Positions 1 to 7,566 of a stretch of 64,000 nt of DNA are shown here, piece after piece. The notes beneath the pieces are model-generated. The model saw nothing but the letters and a program-made list of their open reading frames with translations, was not told the origin of the DNA and ran no database searches. The DNA comes from CALLCD01 sp039817885 (GTDB lineage: Bacteria; Pseudomonadota; Alphaproteobacteria; Caulobacterales; Hyphomonadaceae). The stretch covers positions 21,621-85,620 of the forward strand of contig JBCBUY010000002.1 in the NCBI GenBank assembly GCA_039817885.1, written 5' to 3'. The translations under genes and the position numbers were made by a program. Each line of letters starts with the position of its first letter. Within the stretch, counting starts at the first letter, position 1.

Positions 1-910
1 TTGAGATCCGGCTTTCGACATAAGGCATGCTTTCGCTATCGGGGAAGCGCGCCGCGAATTCCTGAAGCCTCGCCAGTGATCCCGATGCGAGCGCTTGCCC
101 GAGTGCGCCGGCTTCTTCTTCTGTGAGCAGTTGTTTTTCAGTACATCCGGCGAAACAGAAATTCGCCCCGGTCAGCCCGGAATTGTAGAATGGGTTTTGC
201 GCGCCTCCAGTCGCTGCTTTCACATCGTCAGCAACCTTTTTGAAGGCCAGCTCGGCAGCCAGCCCGGGCTGCACCAGCGCGTCCGCCAGCGCGGCTGAGT
301 AAGGACTGTTGTTTGAGCCCTGCCCGTCCGTGGCCGTAAAACCAGGAGCCGTCGCAAACGCGATCAAGAGTCCTTCTGTGCTCGGCGGCACAGCAAGTCC
401 GGCTCCGCCCGCAGATCGGCTGGCCGAGGGGAGGGGATTGTTCCGGCAGGCATCTAGAATAATGAAGTTTGTCGCGTTTCCGGACGCTTCAATATATTGC
501 AAGGCCTCCCCCAGTCGCGGCGCTTGTCGCCATACGTCTTGCTCCGTCCGAGGGCGCGCATCAATGGGAATGAGATAGTTGGAGCTTTGAGACTGAACGG
601 CGTGGCCTGCATAGTAAAGAACACCGATGGCGTCGGGTCCGGCAGCGGCCAATCGATCCCCGTGCTGCTGGAAAGCATCCTCCATTTGGTCTTCGTCGGC
701 ATCGAGCACGAGCAAAACGTCGAACCCTATCTGTTCCAAAGTCTCTGAAATAAGTTCTGCATCATTACGGGGGTTGGCGAGCGCCCATCCGGATTGCTCA
801 TAGTTTGAGTTGCCGATCACCAACGCTATCCGAGGTCCATCCTGCGCAGCGGCGCAGAACGGACCTGCGATGTACATGATGAGCATGCTGGCCAGTATCA
901 GTCGCATCAT
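1..910 (-). CDS. Secreted caspase-like (peptidase C14) protein, 3' end outside window
   Basis: The reading frame is open from an ATG at 910 down to base 1, so about 303 residues are visible and the C-terminus is missing. The first 22 residues form a signal peptide ending ...FCAAAQ. A caspase/metacaspase p20-like fold follows: an RIALVIGNSNYE first strand (res. 27-38), the catalytic His in YYAGHAVQ (H103) and the catalytic Cys in ILDACRNNP (C155). After about residue 245 comes a helical tail beginning EKQLLTEEEAG, typical of the extra region in alphaproteobacterial caspase-family proteins. The protease should act in the periplasm or outside the cell; its substrate is unknown. The beta-lactamase-like gene lies 115 bp upstream on the same strand. 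There are two start candidates, 910 and the adjacent ATG at 907. The family call is firm and the role is open. Confidence 0.85.
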   Translation of the reverse strand, partial: MMRLILASMLIMYIAGPFCAAAQDGPRIALVIGNSNYEQSGWALANPRNDAELISETLEQIGFDVLLVLDADEDQMEDAFQQHGDRLAAAGPDAIGVLYYAGHAVQSQSSNYLIPIDARPRTEQDVWRQAPRLGEALQYIEASGNATNFIILDACRNNPLPSASRSAGGAGLAVPPSTEGLLIAFATAPGFTATDGQGSNNSPYSAALADALVQPGLAAELAFKKVADDVKAATGGAQNPFYNSGLTGANFCFAGCTEKQLLTEEEAGALGQALASGSLARLQEFAARFPDSESMPYVESRIS

Positions 911-1025
911 TGCTAGTCCCCCTTTTGACTGAGATTAACCGTGCGCGGACGCTCTGACAAACAAGGCAATGCCAGTCCAGGTCACCTAAAGCGAGTGTCA
1001 GTCCTCACCCCGGCACAAAGTCCAG

Positions 1026-2303
1026 TCAGCTCACCGTCGCGCGGATGATGTTGACGATGCTCTGTTCCCAGACATTGAAGGCGGGGTGGACGCCACCGCC
1101 GGGCTGTGGCCCCTCAGGTGTACCCGTCACAGCATAGGCGATCTCAATACCTTTTTGCGGCAAGTGCCAGGCCCCGGCATAAAGCCCATAGGCCTCGCCG
1201 TGATGACCGAGCATGGTCTGTCCCGGCCAGGCAGAAACGGCCGGTTCATGGCGGAACACCCCAGTCCCGAAGCTCTGAAACACCTTGTCCTCATGGTATC
1301 CGTTCGAGGCATCAGCATTAAGCCGCCAGACTTCATCGGTGAGGTCTGGGGTGCGGCCGACAACCGCTGCAAGCCGCGCCAAATCTATCAGGCTTGCCCG
1401 TAATCCGCCCTGCGGGCCGAAAAGCGTACCATTCGAGCCGAGCTCATAATTGGCGAGATCATAGTCTCCGTCAGAAAGGAAGAACGGCCCTGTGGAATTC
1501 AGAATATCCGGCCCGTCCGTTTGCACTGTCCATCCCTGCGGCCCTTTCCGGTAAAGTGTCGCACCGGCCTGTCGCCGATTGTACCAGACCCCCGACCAGT
1601 TAAATCCTGCCTCTAGCCTTAATGGTAAAATGACCTTGTCGCGCACGAGCACGTCAAAACGTTGCTGCGTCGCAAGCTCCAGGGCCGTTGCTGCAATCCC
1701 GTAATTGAAGTTGGCATATTCCAGCCACTCTCCAGGCTTGTAGGCGAAAGGGCCACCATCCGGCGTTGCCGAACGGAACATACGCGCATCAATCAACTCG
1801 CGAATATTGCCAGGAGCCGGCACCCAATATTCCGCCGGGTCCTGGATCGTTGAAGTGTGTGCCAGAAGCTGCCGCATGGTGAGCCCACCACTGGCATTCG
1901 GCGGGGCCGGCAGGGCGGGGAAGAGGTCTGTCAGATCTTCGTCCAGACCAAGTGTGCCGTCCTGTGCGACAGCAAGTGCGGTCAGCGCCACAGCCATCTT
2001 GGAAATAGAGGCCGCGCGGAAAGGCGTCTCCACAGTGAAAGGCCGCCGCGCAGCGCCTTCCAACGGATCAAGTCCAGCCGCATCTCCGGACACCGCACTC
2101 GCAAGGATCTCGCCATCTTTCATGACAACATATCCAGCTGCCGGAAGGGCCCGCTCTGCGCCGTCTCCGATGAGTGTTCGCAGGGCCACATCCGCAGTTG
2201 CCCTGGACGGGCCGCGATGCGTGTTGAACGTGCAGCCTGCCAAGGATGGAACAAGTATGAGAGGAGCGGAAGCGACCAGCGCGCGTCGGGTGAAATGTGC
2301 CAT
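1026..2303 (-). CDS. Beta-lactamase-fold serine hydrolase, lipoprotein
   Basis: This is a class C beta-lactamase/esterase-type serine hydrolase (Pfam Beta-lactamase family). An N-terminal stretch with an R-R pair and a lipobox PSLAGC puts the lipidated Cys at residue 24, so it is probably membrane-anchored in the periplasm. The three active-site elements are visible: S-I-S-K (S99/K102), Y-A-N in EYANFNYG, and HHGEAYG in the place of the K-T-G box. The His at that box is common in esterase/peptidase members, so antibiotic hydrolysis cannot be assumed. An in-frame ATG at 2318 adds five residues and is a possible alternative start; the longer frame up to 2402 would run into the upstream region of the divergent TIR gene. 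It sits head-to-head with the TIR-Sel1 gene. Confidence 0.85.
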   Translation of the reverse strand: MAHFTRRALVASAPLILVPSLAGCTFNTHRGPSRATADVALRTLIGDGAERALPAAGYVVMKDGEILASAVSGDAAGLDPLEGAARRPFTVETPFRAASISKMAVALTALAVAQDGTLGLDEDLTDLFPALPAPPNASGGLTMRQLLAHTSTIQDPAEYWVPAPGNIRELIDARMFRSATPDGGPFAYKPGEWLEYANFNYGIAATALELATQQRFDVLVRDKVILPLRLEAGFNWSGVWYNRRQAGATLYRKGPQGWTVQTDGPDILNSTGPFFLSDGDYDLANYELGSNGTLFGPQGGLRASLIDLARLAAVVGRTPDLTDEVWRLNADASNGYHEDKVFQSFGTGVFRHEPAVSAWPGQTMLGHHGEAYGLYAGAWHLPQKGIEIAYAVTGTPEGPQPGGGVHPAFNVWEQSIVNIIRATVS

Positions 2304-2418
2304 ATGCCTATTTTCCATCTCGCCGGCGCGCTGGCCAGAGCGTTTTACCGCGATGGACCTTTGCGTGAAGGATATTTTCGCGGTTAGTATACAAGCGGAC
2401 AATGAAGGGGAGACGCTT

Positions 2419-4197
2419 ATGGCCGATATATTCCTTTCCTATGCGAGGGCGGACTACGACACGGCTGTGAAGGTTCGAGATGCGCTCGAAGCGCTTGATC
2501 CAGACCTGGAGGTATTCTGGGATGTGGTCGGCCTGGACGCCGGTGATGTATTCCCGGAGCGGCTCGCCGATGAAGTGCGCGATGCCCGCGCTGTGCTCGG
2601 ACTTTGGAACGACCACGCCTTGAGCCGGGAATGGGTGAACAAAGAGGTCGATATCGCGGTTGAGCAGAAAACGCTGATCCCCGTGGAGATCGGTCCGGTC
2701 ACCGAAAAGGTCATCACGCTCCGCCTGTCTAAAATCCACCGCACCAAACTGCATGATTTCGATGGCAGCGCCGACCATCCAGGCTGGCAGGAAACGGTGA
2801 GAGCCCTCGCGCGCATGCTGCAACGGCCCGATCTCATTCGAGCCCGAAAGGACCGGGTAAAGGAGGAAGCTCGAGCGAAGCGGCTCGAAGCAGACCTCGC
2901 CAAGCAGCGCGCCCGCAACGAGCGGCTGCAAAAGTCGAAGGGCGGGGCCCGTCCCTGGCAGTGGGCTGTTGGCGGGCTCGTTTCACTTGCGCTTGCAGCA
3001 GGTGCGGGTTTCTGGGCGATGCAATGGCAGCAATCCCGCTATATTGACCAGATCGAGGGACTGAACCTCCGCGTCCGCCTGGCCGGTCTCGACATCAAGA
3101 ACGACAACAGCGTCACCGTCGTCCGCGACATCCTGGATGAAGGGGTTGAGCTTGCCCGCCTCGAAAGCATTGCCGACGAAGATGCGGGTGCTGCCCTGCT
3201 TGCCGGCTTTGCCTATTTCTTCGGGGAAGGCACAGAGCAGGATGATGCGAAAGCCGTCGATCTGCTGCTAACCTCCTGCGATAGCGGCAGCGGTTTGGCC
3301 TGTTTCAGTGTGGGCTGGATGCACAAACATGGCCGCGGCGTCGAGGTCGACGAGCCCCGCGCCGTCGAGTTGTACCGCAAAGCCTGCGATGGATCCGATG
3401 TTGATGGTTGCAACAATCTCGGCTTCATGCACGAAAAGGGGTGGGGCGTTGAAAAGGATTTGATCCAGGCGGCCTACCATTATCAAGAGTCCTGTGATTT
3501 GGGCGGCATGCTCGGCTGCAAGAATCTCGGTGGCATGTATGAGAATGGCCGCGGTGTCGATAAGGACGAATTTCGCGCATTCGATCTCTACCAGCAATCG
3601 TGTGATGGCGGCGAGCCGGAAGGCTGCATCAATTTAGGTGTGATGTATGAAAACGGCCGGGCGGTCGAGCAGGATTATGATCGCGCGGTCGACTTCTACC
3701 GTGACGCCTGCGACGGCGGGGAAGCCCTCGGCTGTCGCAATCTCGGTTGGATGTATGACAATGGCCGCGGTGTTGAAGAAGACGAGCTTCTGGCTGTCGA
3801 TCTTTATGGCCAGAGCTGTGACGGCGGCGATATGGGCGGGTGCACCAATCTCGGTGTGATGTACGAATATGGTCGCGGCGTTGATGCCGATCCGGCCTAT
3901 GGCGCAGAGCTTTACGAAATCGGCTGTGACGGCGGCGACATGCTAGGCTGCACCAATCTCGGCATCATGTATGCCAACGGCACCGGCGTCGACCAGGACG
4001 ATTCCAAAGCGATCGAATACTATAAGATCGGCTGCAAGGGCGATGATGCCAAGGGGTGCAGCGCGCTTGGCAACTGGACCTATCTCGGCCTCGGTGGCCT
4101 GACCGTCAATAAGGAAGAGGGCATCCGTCTCTTGCGCCAGGGCTGTGACGGCGGCGAACAATGGGGCTGCGACAAGCTCGTCGAGCACGGTTACTAA
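2419..4197 (+). CDS. TIR domain - coiled coil - TM - Sel1 (Hcp-like) repeat protein
   Basis: This 592-residue protein has an N-terminal TIR domain (res. 1-138) that starts MADIFLSYARADYD and contains SREWVNKE, where E76 sits at the position of the catalytic Glu of TIR NAD-hydrolases. A charged coiled coil follows (res. 139-175), then one TM helix (about 182-201). The C-terminal part holds nine Sel1-like repeats of about 36 residues with consensus GC-NLG-MY-NGRGV-D...C-D-G-G. The recurring Cys pairs resemble the disulphide-linked Helicobacter Hcp proteins. Predicted topology is TIR inside, repeats in the oxidising periplasm. The start is the ATG at 2419, preceded by AAGGGGA; the same frame is open from 1807 but lies antisense to the hydrolase gene. 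The likely job is a transmembrane sensor with a TIR effector or signalling output. Whether it cleaves NAD is not known. Confidence 0.9.
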   Translation: MADIFLSYARADYDTAVKVRDALEALDPDLEVFWDVVGLDAGDVFPERLADEVRDARAVLGLWNDHALSREWVNKEVDIAVEQKTLIPVEIGPVTEKVITLRLSKIHRTKLHDFDGSADHPGWQETVRALARMLQRPDLIRARKDRVKEEARAKRLEADLAKQRARNERLQKSKGGARPWQWAVGGLVSLALAAGAGFWAMQWQQSRYIDQIEGLNLRVRLAGLDIKNDNSVTVVRDILDEGVELARLESIADEDAGAALLAGFAYFFGEGTEQDDAKAVDLLLTSCDSGSGLACFSVGWMHKHGRGVEVDEPRAVELYRKACDGSDVDGCNNLGFMHEKGWGVEKDLIQAAYHYQESCDLGGMLGCKNLGGMYENGRGVDKDEFRAFDLYQQSCDGGEPEGCINLGVMYENGRAVEQDYDRAVDFYRDACDGGEALGCRNLGWMYDNGRGVEEDELLAVDLYGQSCDGGDMGGCTNLGVMYEYGRGVDADPAYGAELYEIGCDGGDMLGCTNLGIMYANGTGVDQDDSKAIEYYKIGCKGDDAKGCSALGNWTYLGLGGLTVNKEEGIRLLRQGCDGGEQWGCDKLVEHGY

Positions 4198-4227
4198 ACG
4201 CCCGCGCCCGATCAAAGGTTTACCAGC

Positions 4228-4253
4228 CCCGCCCTTGGCGCGGCGGGCCTTTT
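4228..4253 (+). terminator. Rho-independent terminator after the TIR-Sel1 gene
   Basis: CCCGCC (4228-4233) pairs with GGCGGG (4242-4247) across an 8-nt loop, followed by CC and a run of four T. It lies 31 bp past the stop of the TIR-Sel1 gene. Confidence 0.65.
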
Positions 4254-4305
4254 GTGAGCAGGCCTGCAACGCCGACGCGGCCCCAGCCAAAGCGGACACT
4301 TTTCC

Positions 4306-4327
4306 GGGGCTCCATCCCCGGAGCCCC
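4306..4327. repeat. Perfect 8-bp inverted repeat between two convergent genes
   Basis: GGGGCTCC (4306-4313), the loop ATCCCC and GGAGCCCC (4320-4327) form a perfect hairpin about 90 bp beyond the 3' end of msrA. No T-run follows on either strand, so it is not a standard terminator. It may stabilise the msrA mRNA end or have no role. Nothing else is visible between 4254 and 4416. Confidence 0.4.
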
Positions 4328-4416
4328 ACTCAGGTTTGAGTGCATTTTCCGAATTCAGATATGCCGGATCCACCGGGGATAGATTGGTGTGATGTGCGGC
4401 GACCTCAGACTCTGCT

Positions 4417-5079
4417 TTAGGCGTCTTCGCTGGTCACACCCGTGCCCATGGGGCAGGTGACACCCGTGCCGCCAAGGCCGCAATAGCCACTTGGATTCTT
4501 GTCGAGGTATTGCTGGTGATACCCCTCAGCATAGTAAAAATCCGTCGCCGGCGCGATCTCGGTTGTGATCTCGCCCGAATGACCCGCAGCCTTCAGCGCC
4601 GCTTGGTAATTCTGTTGTGACAGCTTCGCTGTCAGCATCTGATCCGGGGTCGTCGTGTAGATGGCAGAGCGGTATTGTGTGCCCACATCATTGCCCTGAC
4701 GCATGCCTTGGGTCGGGTTATGGCCCTCCCAAAACACCTTTAGTATGGCGTCAAGTGAGACCATGGAAGGATCAAAAACGACCCGCACGACTTCGGTATG
4801 ACCTGTCCCGCCGGAGCAGACCTCCTCATAGGTCGCATTTGGGGTGATCCCACCCGCATAGCCAACGGCGGTCAACCAGACGCCAGGGGGCTGCCAGAAC
4901 AGGCGCTCGGCCCCCCAGAAACAGCCAAGGCCCAGCCATATCTCCTCAAAGCCTTCAGGGGCTTCCGCCTTGATTTCACGGTCGAAAATCGTGTGGCGCT
5001 CTGCGGTGGGTATCGATTGTGGGCGACCCATCAAAGCTGTTGTGGCATCGGGCATCGGTTTTGGCTTACGGGTGAACAC
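4417..5079 (-). CDS. msrA: Peptide methionine-S-sulfoxide reductase MsrA
   Basis: This 220-residue enzyme reduces the S-epimer of methionine sulfoxide in proteins, with thioredoxin as the usual electron source. The active-site GCFWG motif is at about residues 52-56, followed by the family's GYAGG, GHTEVVRVVFDP and YRSAIY blocks. A C-terminal GYCGLGG supplies a resolving Cys. It starts at a GTG (5079) with AGGAGA a few bases upstream; no better ATG keeps the N-terminal block. It is a single gene with tRNA-Ser divergent beside it. The N-terminal 40 residues have no clear signal peptide, so it is probably cytoplasmic. Confidence 0.95.
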   Translation of the reverse strand: MFTRKPKPMPDATTALMGRPQSIPTAERHTIFDREIKAEAPEGFEEIWLGLGCFWGAERLFWQPPGVWLTAVGYAGGITPNATYEEVCSGGTGHTEVVRVVFDPSMVSLDAILKVFWEGHNPTQGMRQGNDVGTQYRSAIYTTTPDQMLTAKLSQQNYQAALKAAGHSGEITTEIAPATDFYYAEGYHQQYLDKNPSGYCGLGGTGVTCPMGTGVTSEDA

Positions 5080-5194
5080 CGGCGTCTCCTGAATTAATCA
5101 CCTGCCAGATGTAAGGCCGGGGCCTCTTGCAGGCAATGGCAGCAGTAGTCGGCGCTTGCGTGGCCGGGGAAGGGGCGTATAACGGCGCGCTTAT

Positions 5195-5284
5195 GGTGAG
5201 GTGGCCGAGTGGTCGAAGGCGCACGCCTGGAACGCGTGTAGGCAGGCAACTGTCTCCAGGGTTCGAATCCCTGTCTCACCGCCA
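5195..5284 (+). tRNA. tRNA-Ser (anticodon GGA)
   Basis: The 7-bp acceptor stem is GGTGAGG with TCTCACC (one G-U pair). The D-arm is GGCCGAGTGGTCGAAGGC. The anticodon stem CACGC/GCGTG encloses loop CTGGAAC with anticodon GGA. A long class II variable arm follows, then the T-arm GGTTCGAATCC. Discriminator G and an encoded CCA end the gene at 5284. It reads UCC/UCU. Confidence 0.96.
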
Positions 5285-5361
5285 CAAAGCCCGCCCCATT
5301 TAGGGAACTTTAACGGACGCAGGCGAATTTGCTCTAAAACCCGACAGCCGGAGACGAAACT

Positions 5362-5841
5362 ATGGTTCGCATGTACCTTATCGCCGCTGCTACGCTCGCA
5401 CTTGTTGGAGCCGCGTCCGCCGAACAATTCACCGCCGTTCAAGGCATCGACAAGATTGTCACCGTGTCCGGCCCTGATGGCACGGTCAGCCTTGACTATC
5501 AGTCCGCTGAGCGCGTCGCGCCGGGAGATACGCTCTACTATCATATCGATTACGACAATGGATCTGCCGAACCGGCTGAGAATGTGGAGCTGGTTATGAT
5601 TGTGCCGGCTGAGGTGAATTATCTGGAAAATACGGCCGATGCCGGCGGCCTCGCTGCAGACCTCGCTTTCTCCGTGGACAATGGCGAGAGTTTCTATTCG
5701 CGACGCGACCTACAGGTCGATGTGAACGGCGCGCGCCAGCTCGCCAGCGCGCAAGATATCACCCATATCCGTTGGACATTCGACGCCCCAATTGCCCCTG
5801 GCACCCAAGGCAAGGTGAGTTTCCGGGCGACGGTTCGCTGA
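5362..5841 (+). CDS. Small secreted DUF11-like protein
   Basis: This 159-residue protein has a clear signal peptide (MVRMYLIAAATLALVGAASA, cleavage before EQF). The mature part is one beta-sandwich of the DUF11 (conserved repeat) type, with the family's PGDTLYYHIDYDNG and ENVELVMIVPAEVNYLENT signatures and a C-terminal PGTQGKVSFRATV strand. It is probably periplasmic or on the cell surface. It is the first of three consecutive same-strand genes with this kind of domain. The 170 bp to the next gene (5842-6011) contain no terminator I can see, so co-transcription is possible. No enzymatic residues are recognisable; a structural or assembly role is inference. Confidence 0.8.
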   Translation: MVRMYLIAAATLALVGAASAEQFTAVQGIDKIVTVSGPDGTVSLDYQSAERVAPGDTLYYHIDYDNGSAEPAENVELVMIVPAEVNYLENTADAGGLAADLAFSVDNGESFYSRRDLQVDVNGARQLASAQDITHIRWTFDAPIAPGTQGKVSFRATVR

Positions 5842-6011
5842 TACTGAAAGCTTCTGCATTTTGAGCGTATGCTGACTTTCCGATTTGTGCGTGAAGTCGA
5901 GTACTACTGCAATTTTGGCATAATTAGGGCAGGTTTCATCTAACCCGTTAGCGCTGACTTAAACTTTTTCTGTTGATCTCGACCTATCTGTATTCAGAGA
6001 GGGCGAAAATT

Positions 6012-7361
6012 ATGGAACGGTTATTCCGAGTTATCGGAGCTGGCCGGCTATTTGGGTGGTTATCCGCCTTCGGTGCCGCTTCAGCTTTAGCCACTTCGGC
6101 ATATGCACAGCCGCCAGCGGACAACGGCTTTACCGCTGCGGGCACGTCAGTGCAGAACACATTTACATTGGACTATGATGTCAACGGCGTAGACCAGACA
6201 GACATTACGAATTCAGGCTCACCGACGACATTTACCGTCGACCGTCTGGTCAACCATGTCGTCCAGGAGTTGAACACGCCAGTCTCCGGCAACCCGGGTG
6301 GCTCAGCCACGCTTCGGTTCCGCGTGACGAACACGGGTAACGACAACCAGTCTTATTCCTTCGATATCTTCGATGAAGGTGGAAGCGCTGCTGATGAAAT
6401 CGATCTGCCCTATTCATTGACTTTCGTGGCCGTTGATAATTCGGACGCACCGACGGGTGCCGTCACGGCGATCGACGGAGACACTCCGGAAGCTCAGGCT
6501 GCGGCAGCAGGCACTGAGTTAACGACAGACCTTGCCCCGGACGATAGTTTCATCGTCGAGGTGACCGGCACACTTCCGGCAGGGGCCGTCGCGGCAAACT
6601 TTGACAGCCTTCGTCTTGTTGCCCAGGCCCGTCAGCCTGGCGCATTTATCGTGACGAGTGGCGCTACCGGAGCGACATCCTCACCGGGTGCTCGCGTTGA
6701 AGGCACCACAGATCCAAATGCCATTGATGGCGTAGCCCAGAACGTCCTCGCAGATGGCACAGGCGCAGGCAGCCCTCCAACAAGTGTTGACCAGGACAAT
6801 GATGCTCTGTTCTCTGCTGTCGGCATTATCACGACGGATATTCCAACGCCAAACCTGGTTGTTCAAAAAGTGGTCGATGTGCTGGCGACAGAATTCACGG
6901 GCACACAGTGTGAAACCTTCGCGACGACGACCGGTCCTACCGGCAATGTGAGCGGTATTCCTGACGGAACAGGTGGAACATTTACCGAGACGGTAGCCGT
7001 TCCTTCAGTGGCCATTGCCGCCGGAAACCAGTTCACGACACCTGGCGCCTGTATAGAATATGTCATCCGTGTTCTGAACATAACGCCAGGCGTGACGGGT
7101 AATCCGACAACCACTGCGACCGGTATCGACATCATCGATGAACTTCCAAGCGGAGTGCGGTTTATCAGTGCACGTGCAGAAGGCTTTGATAATGTGGCGC
7201 AGCCTTCGCAGGACGTTACCGGTGGACTGGTTCCGCCCAATTGTAACCCTGCAGCGGCACCAACACCGATCATTGAAAACTGCGCGGTGCGCTTCAATGG
7301 CGGCGAAATGGAAAACGACAACAACCTCGCTGCTGTGAGGATCCGCGCGCAGGTCTACTAG
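6012..7361 (+). CDS. Secreted DUF11-type beta-sandwich protein
   Basis: This protein of about 449 residues starts at the ATG at 6012, preceded by GAGAGGGCG; the frame is also open upstream to 5973 without good start context. It has a signal peptide ending ATSAYAQ. The mature chain is rich in Thr, Gly, Asp and Val and shows at least two DUF11-like units (a TLRFRVTNTGND type strand near res. 105 and an IEYVIRVLNI strand near res. 350). The second unit contains Cys pairs that could form disulphides. No TM segment follows the signal peptide and there is no sorting motif. The neighbouring gene encodes a very large related protein with a predicted barrel, so surface display through that partner is a plausible inference. 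Confidence 0.8.
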   Translation: MERLFRVIGAGRLFGWLSAFGAASALATSAYAQPPADNGFTAAGTSVQNTFTLDYDVNGVDQTDITNSGSPTTFTVDRLVNHVVQELNTPVSGNPGGSATLRFRVTNTGNDNQSYSFDIFDEGGSAADEIDLPYSLTFVAVDNSDAPTGAVTAIDGDTPEAQAAAAGTELTTDLAPDDSFIVEVTGTLPAGAVAANFDSLRLVAQARQPGAFIVTSGATGATSSPGARVEGTTDPNAIDGVAQNVLADGTGAGSPPTSVDQDNDALFSAVGIITTDIPTPNLVVQKVVDVLATEFTGTQCETFATTTGPTGNVSGIPDGTGGTFTETVAVPSVAIAAGNQFTTPGACIEYVIRVLNITPGVTGNPTTTATGIDIIDELPSGVRFISARAEGFDNVAQPSQDVTGGLVPPNCNPAAAPTPIIENCAVRFNGGEMENDNNLAAVRIRAQVY

Positions 7362-7381
7362 TGTTGTCCGCATAATGACTA

Positions 7382-7418
7382 AAAGAGGCCCCCGCACGTC
7401 GTCCGAGTGGGGGCTTCT
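7382..7418 (+). terminator. Hairpin terminator between the second and third DUF11 genes
   Basis: AAAGAGGCCCCC-type left arm (7382-7392) pairs with GGGGGCTTCTT (7408-7418) over 11 positions with one G-U pair. The sequence AGTATTTT follows. It sits 21 bp after the stop of the 449-residue gene. It implies that the large downstream gene has its own promoter in 7420-7566 or is expressed by partial read-through. Confidence 0.65.
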
Positions 7419-7566
7419 TAGTATTTTAACACGCTGATTTAGCAGATCATTTACCGCAATCTGCGACACTGGCGTGACAATGTGGGGCGATAGACCAGAC
7501 AACTGGCAACGCCCCCAAACCGTGCTCGAGCAAGAACGGGCACAGTGATGGTTGGTGGTTCGAGTG

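Noticed and set aside
1807..2418. Upstream extension of the TIR-Sel1 reading frame (796 residues in total)
   Set aside because: It is antisense to the beta-lactamase-like gene, has no family similarity or start signal, and the ATG at 2419 begins exactly at the TIR strand with a good ribosome-binding site.
2308..2931. A 207-codon minus-strand frame opposite the TIR domain
   Set aside because: It is a shadow of the TIR coding sequence with no domain and no start context.
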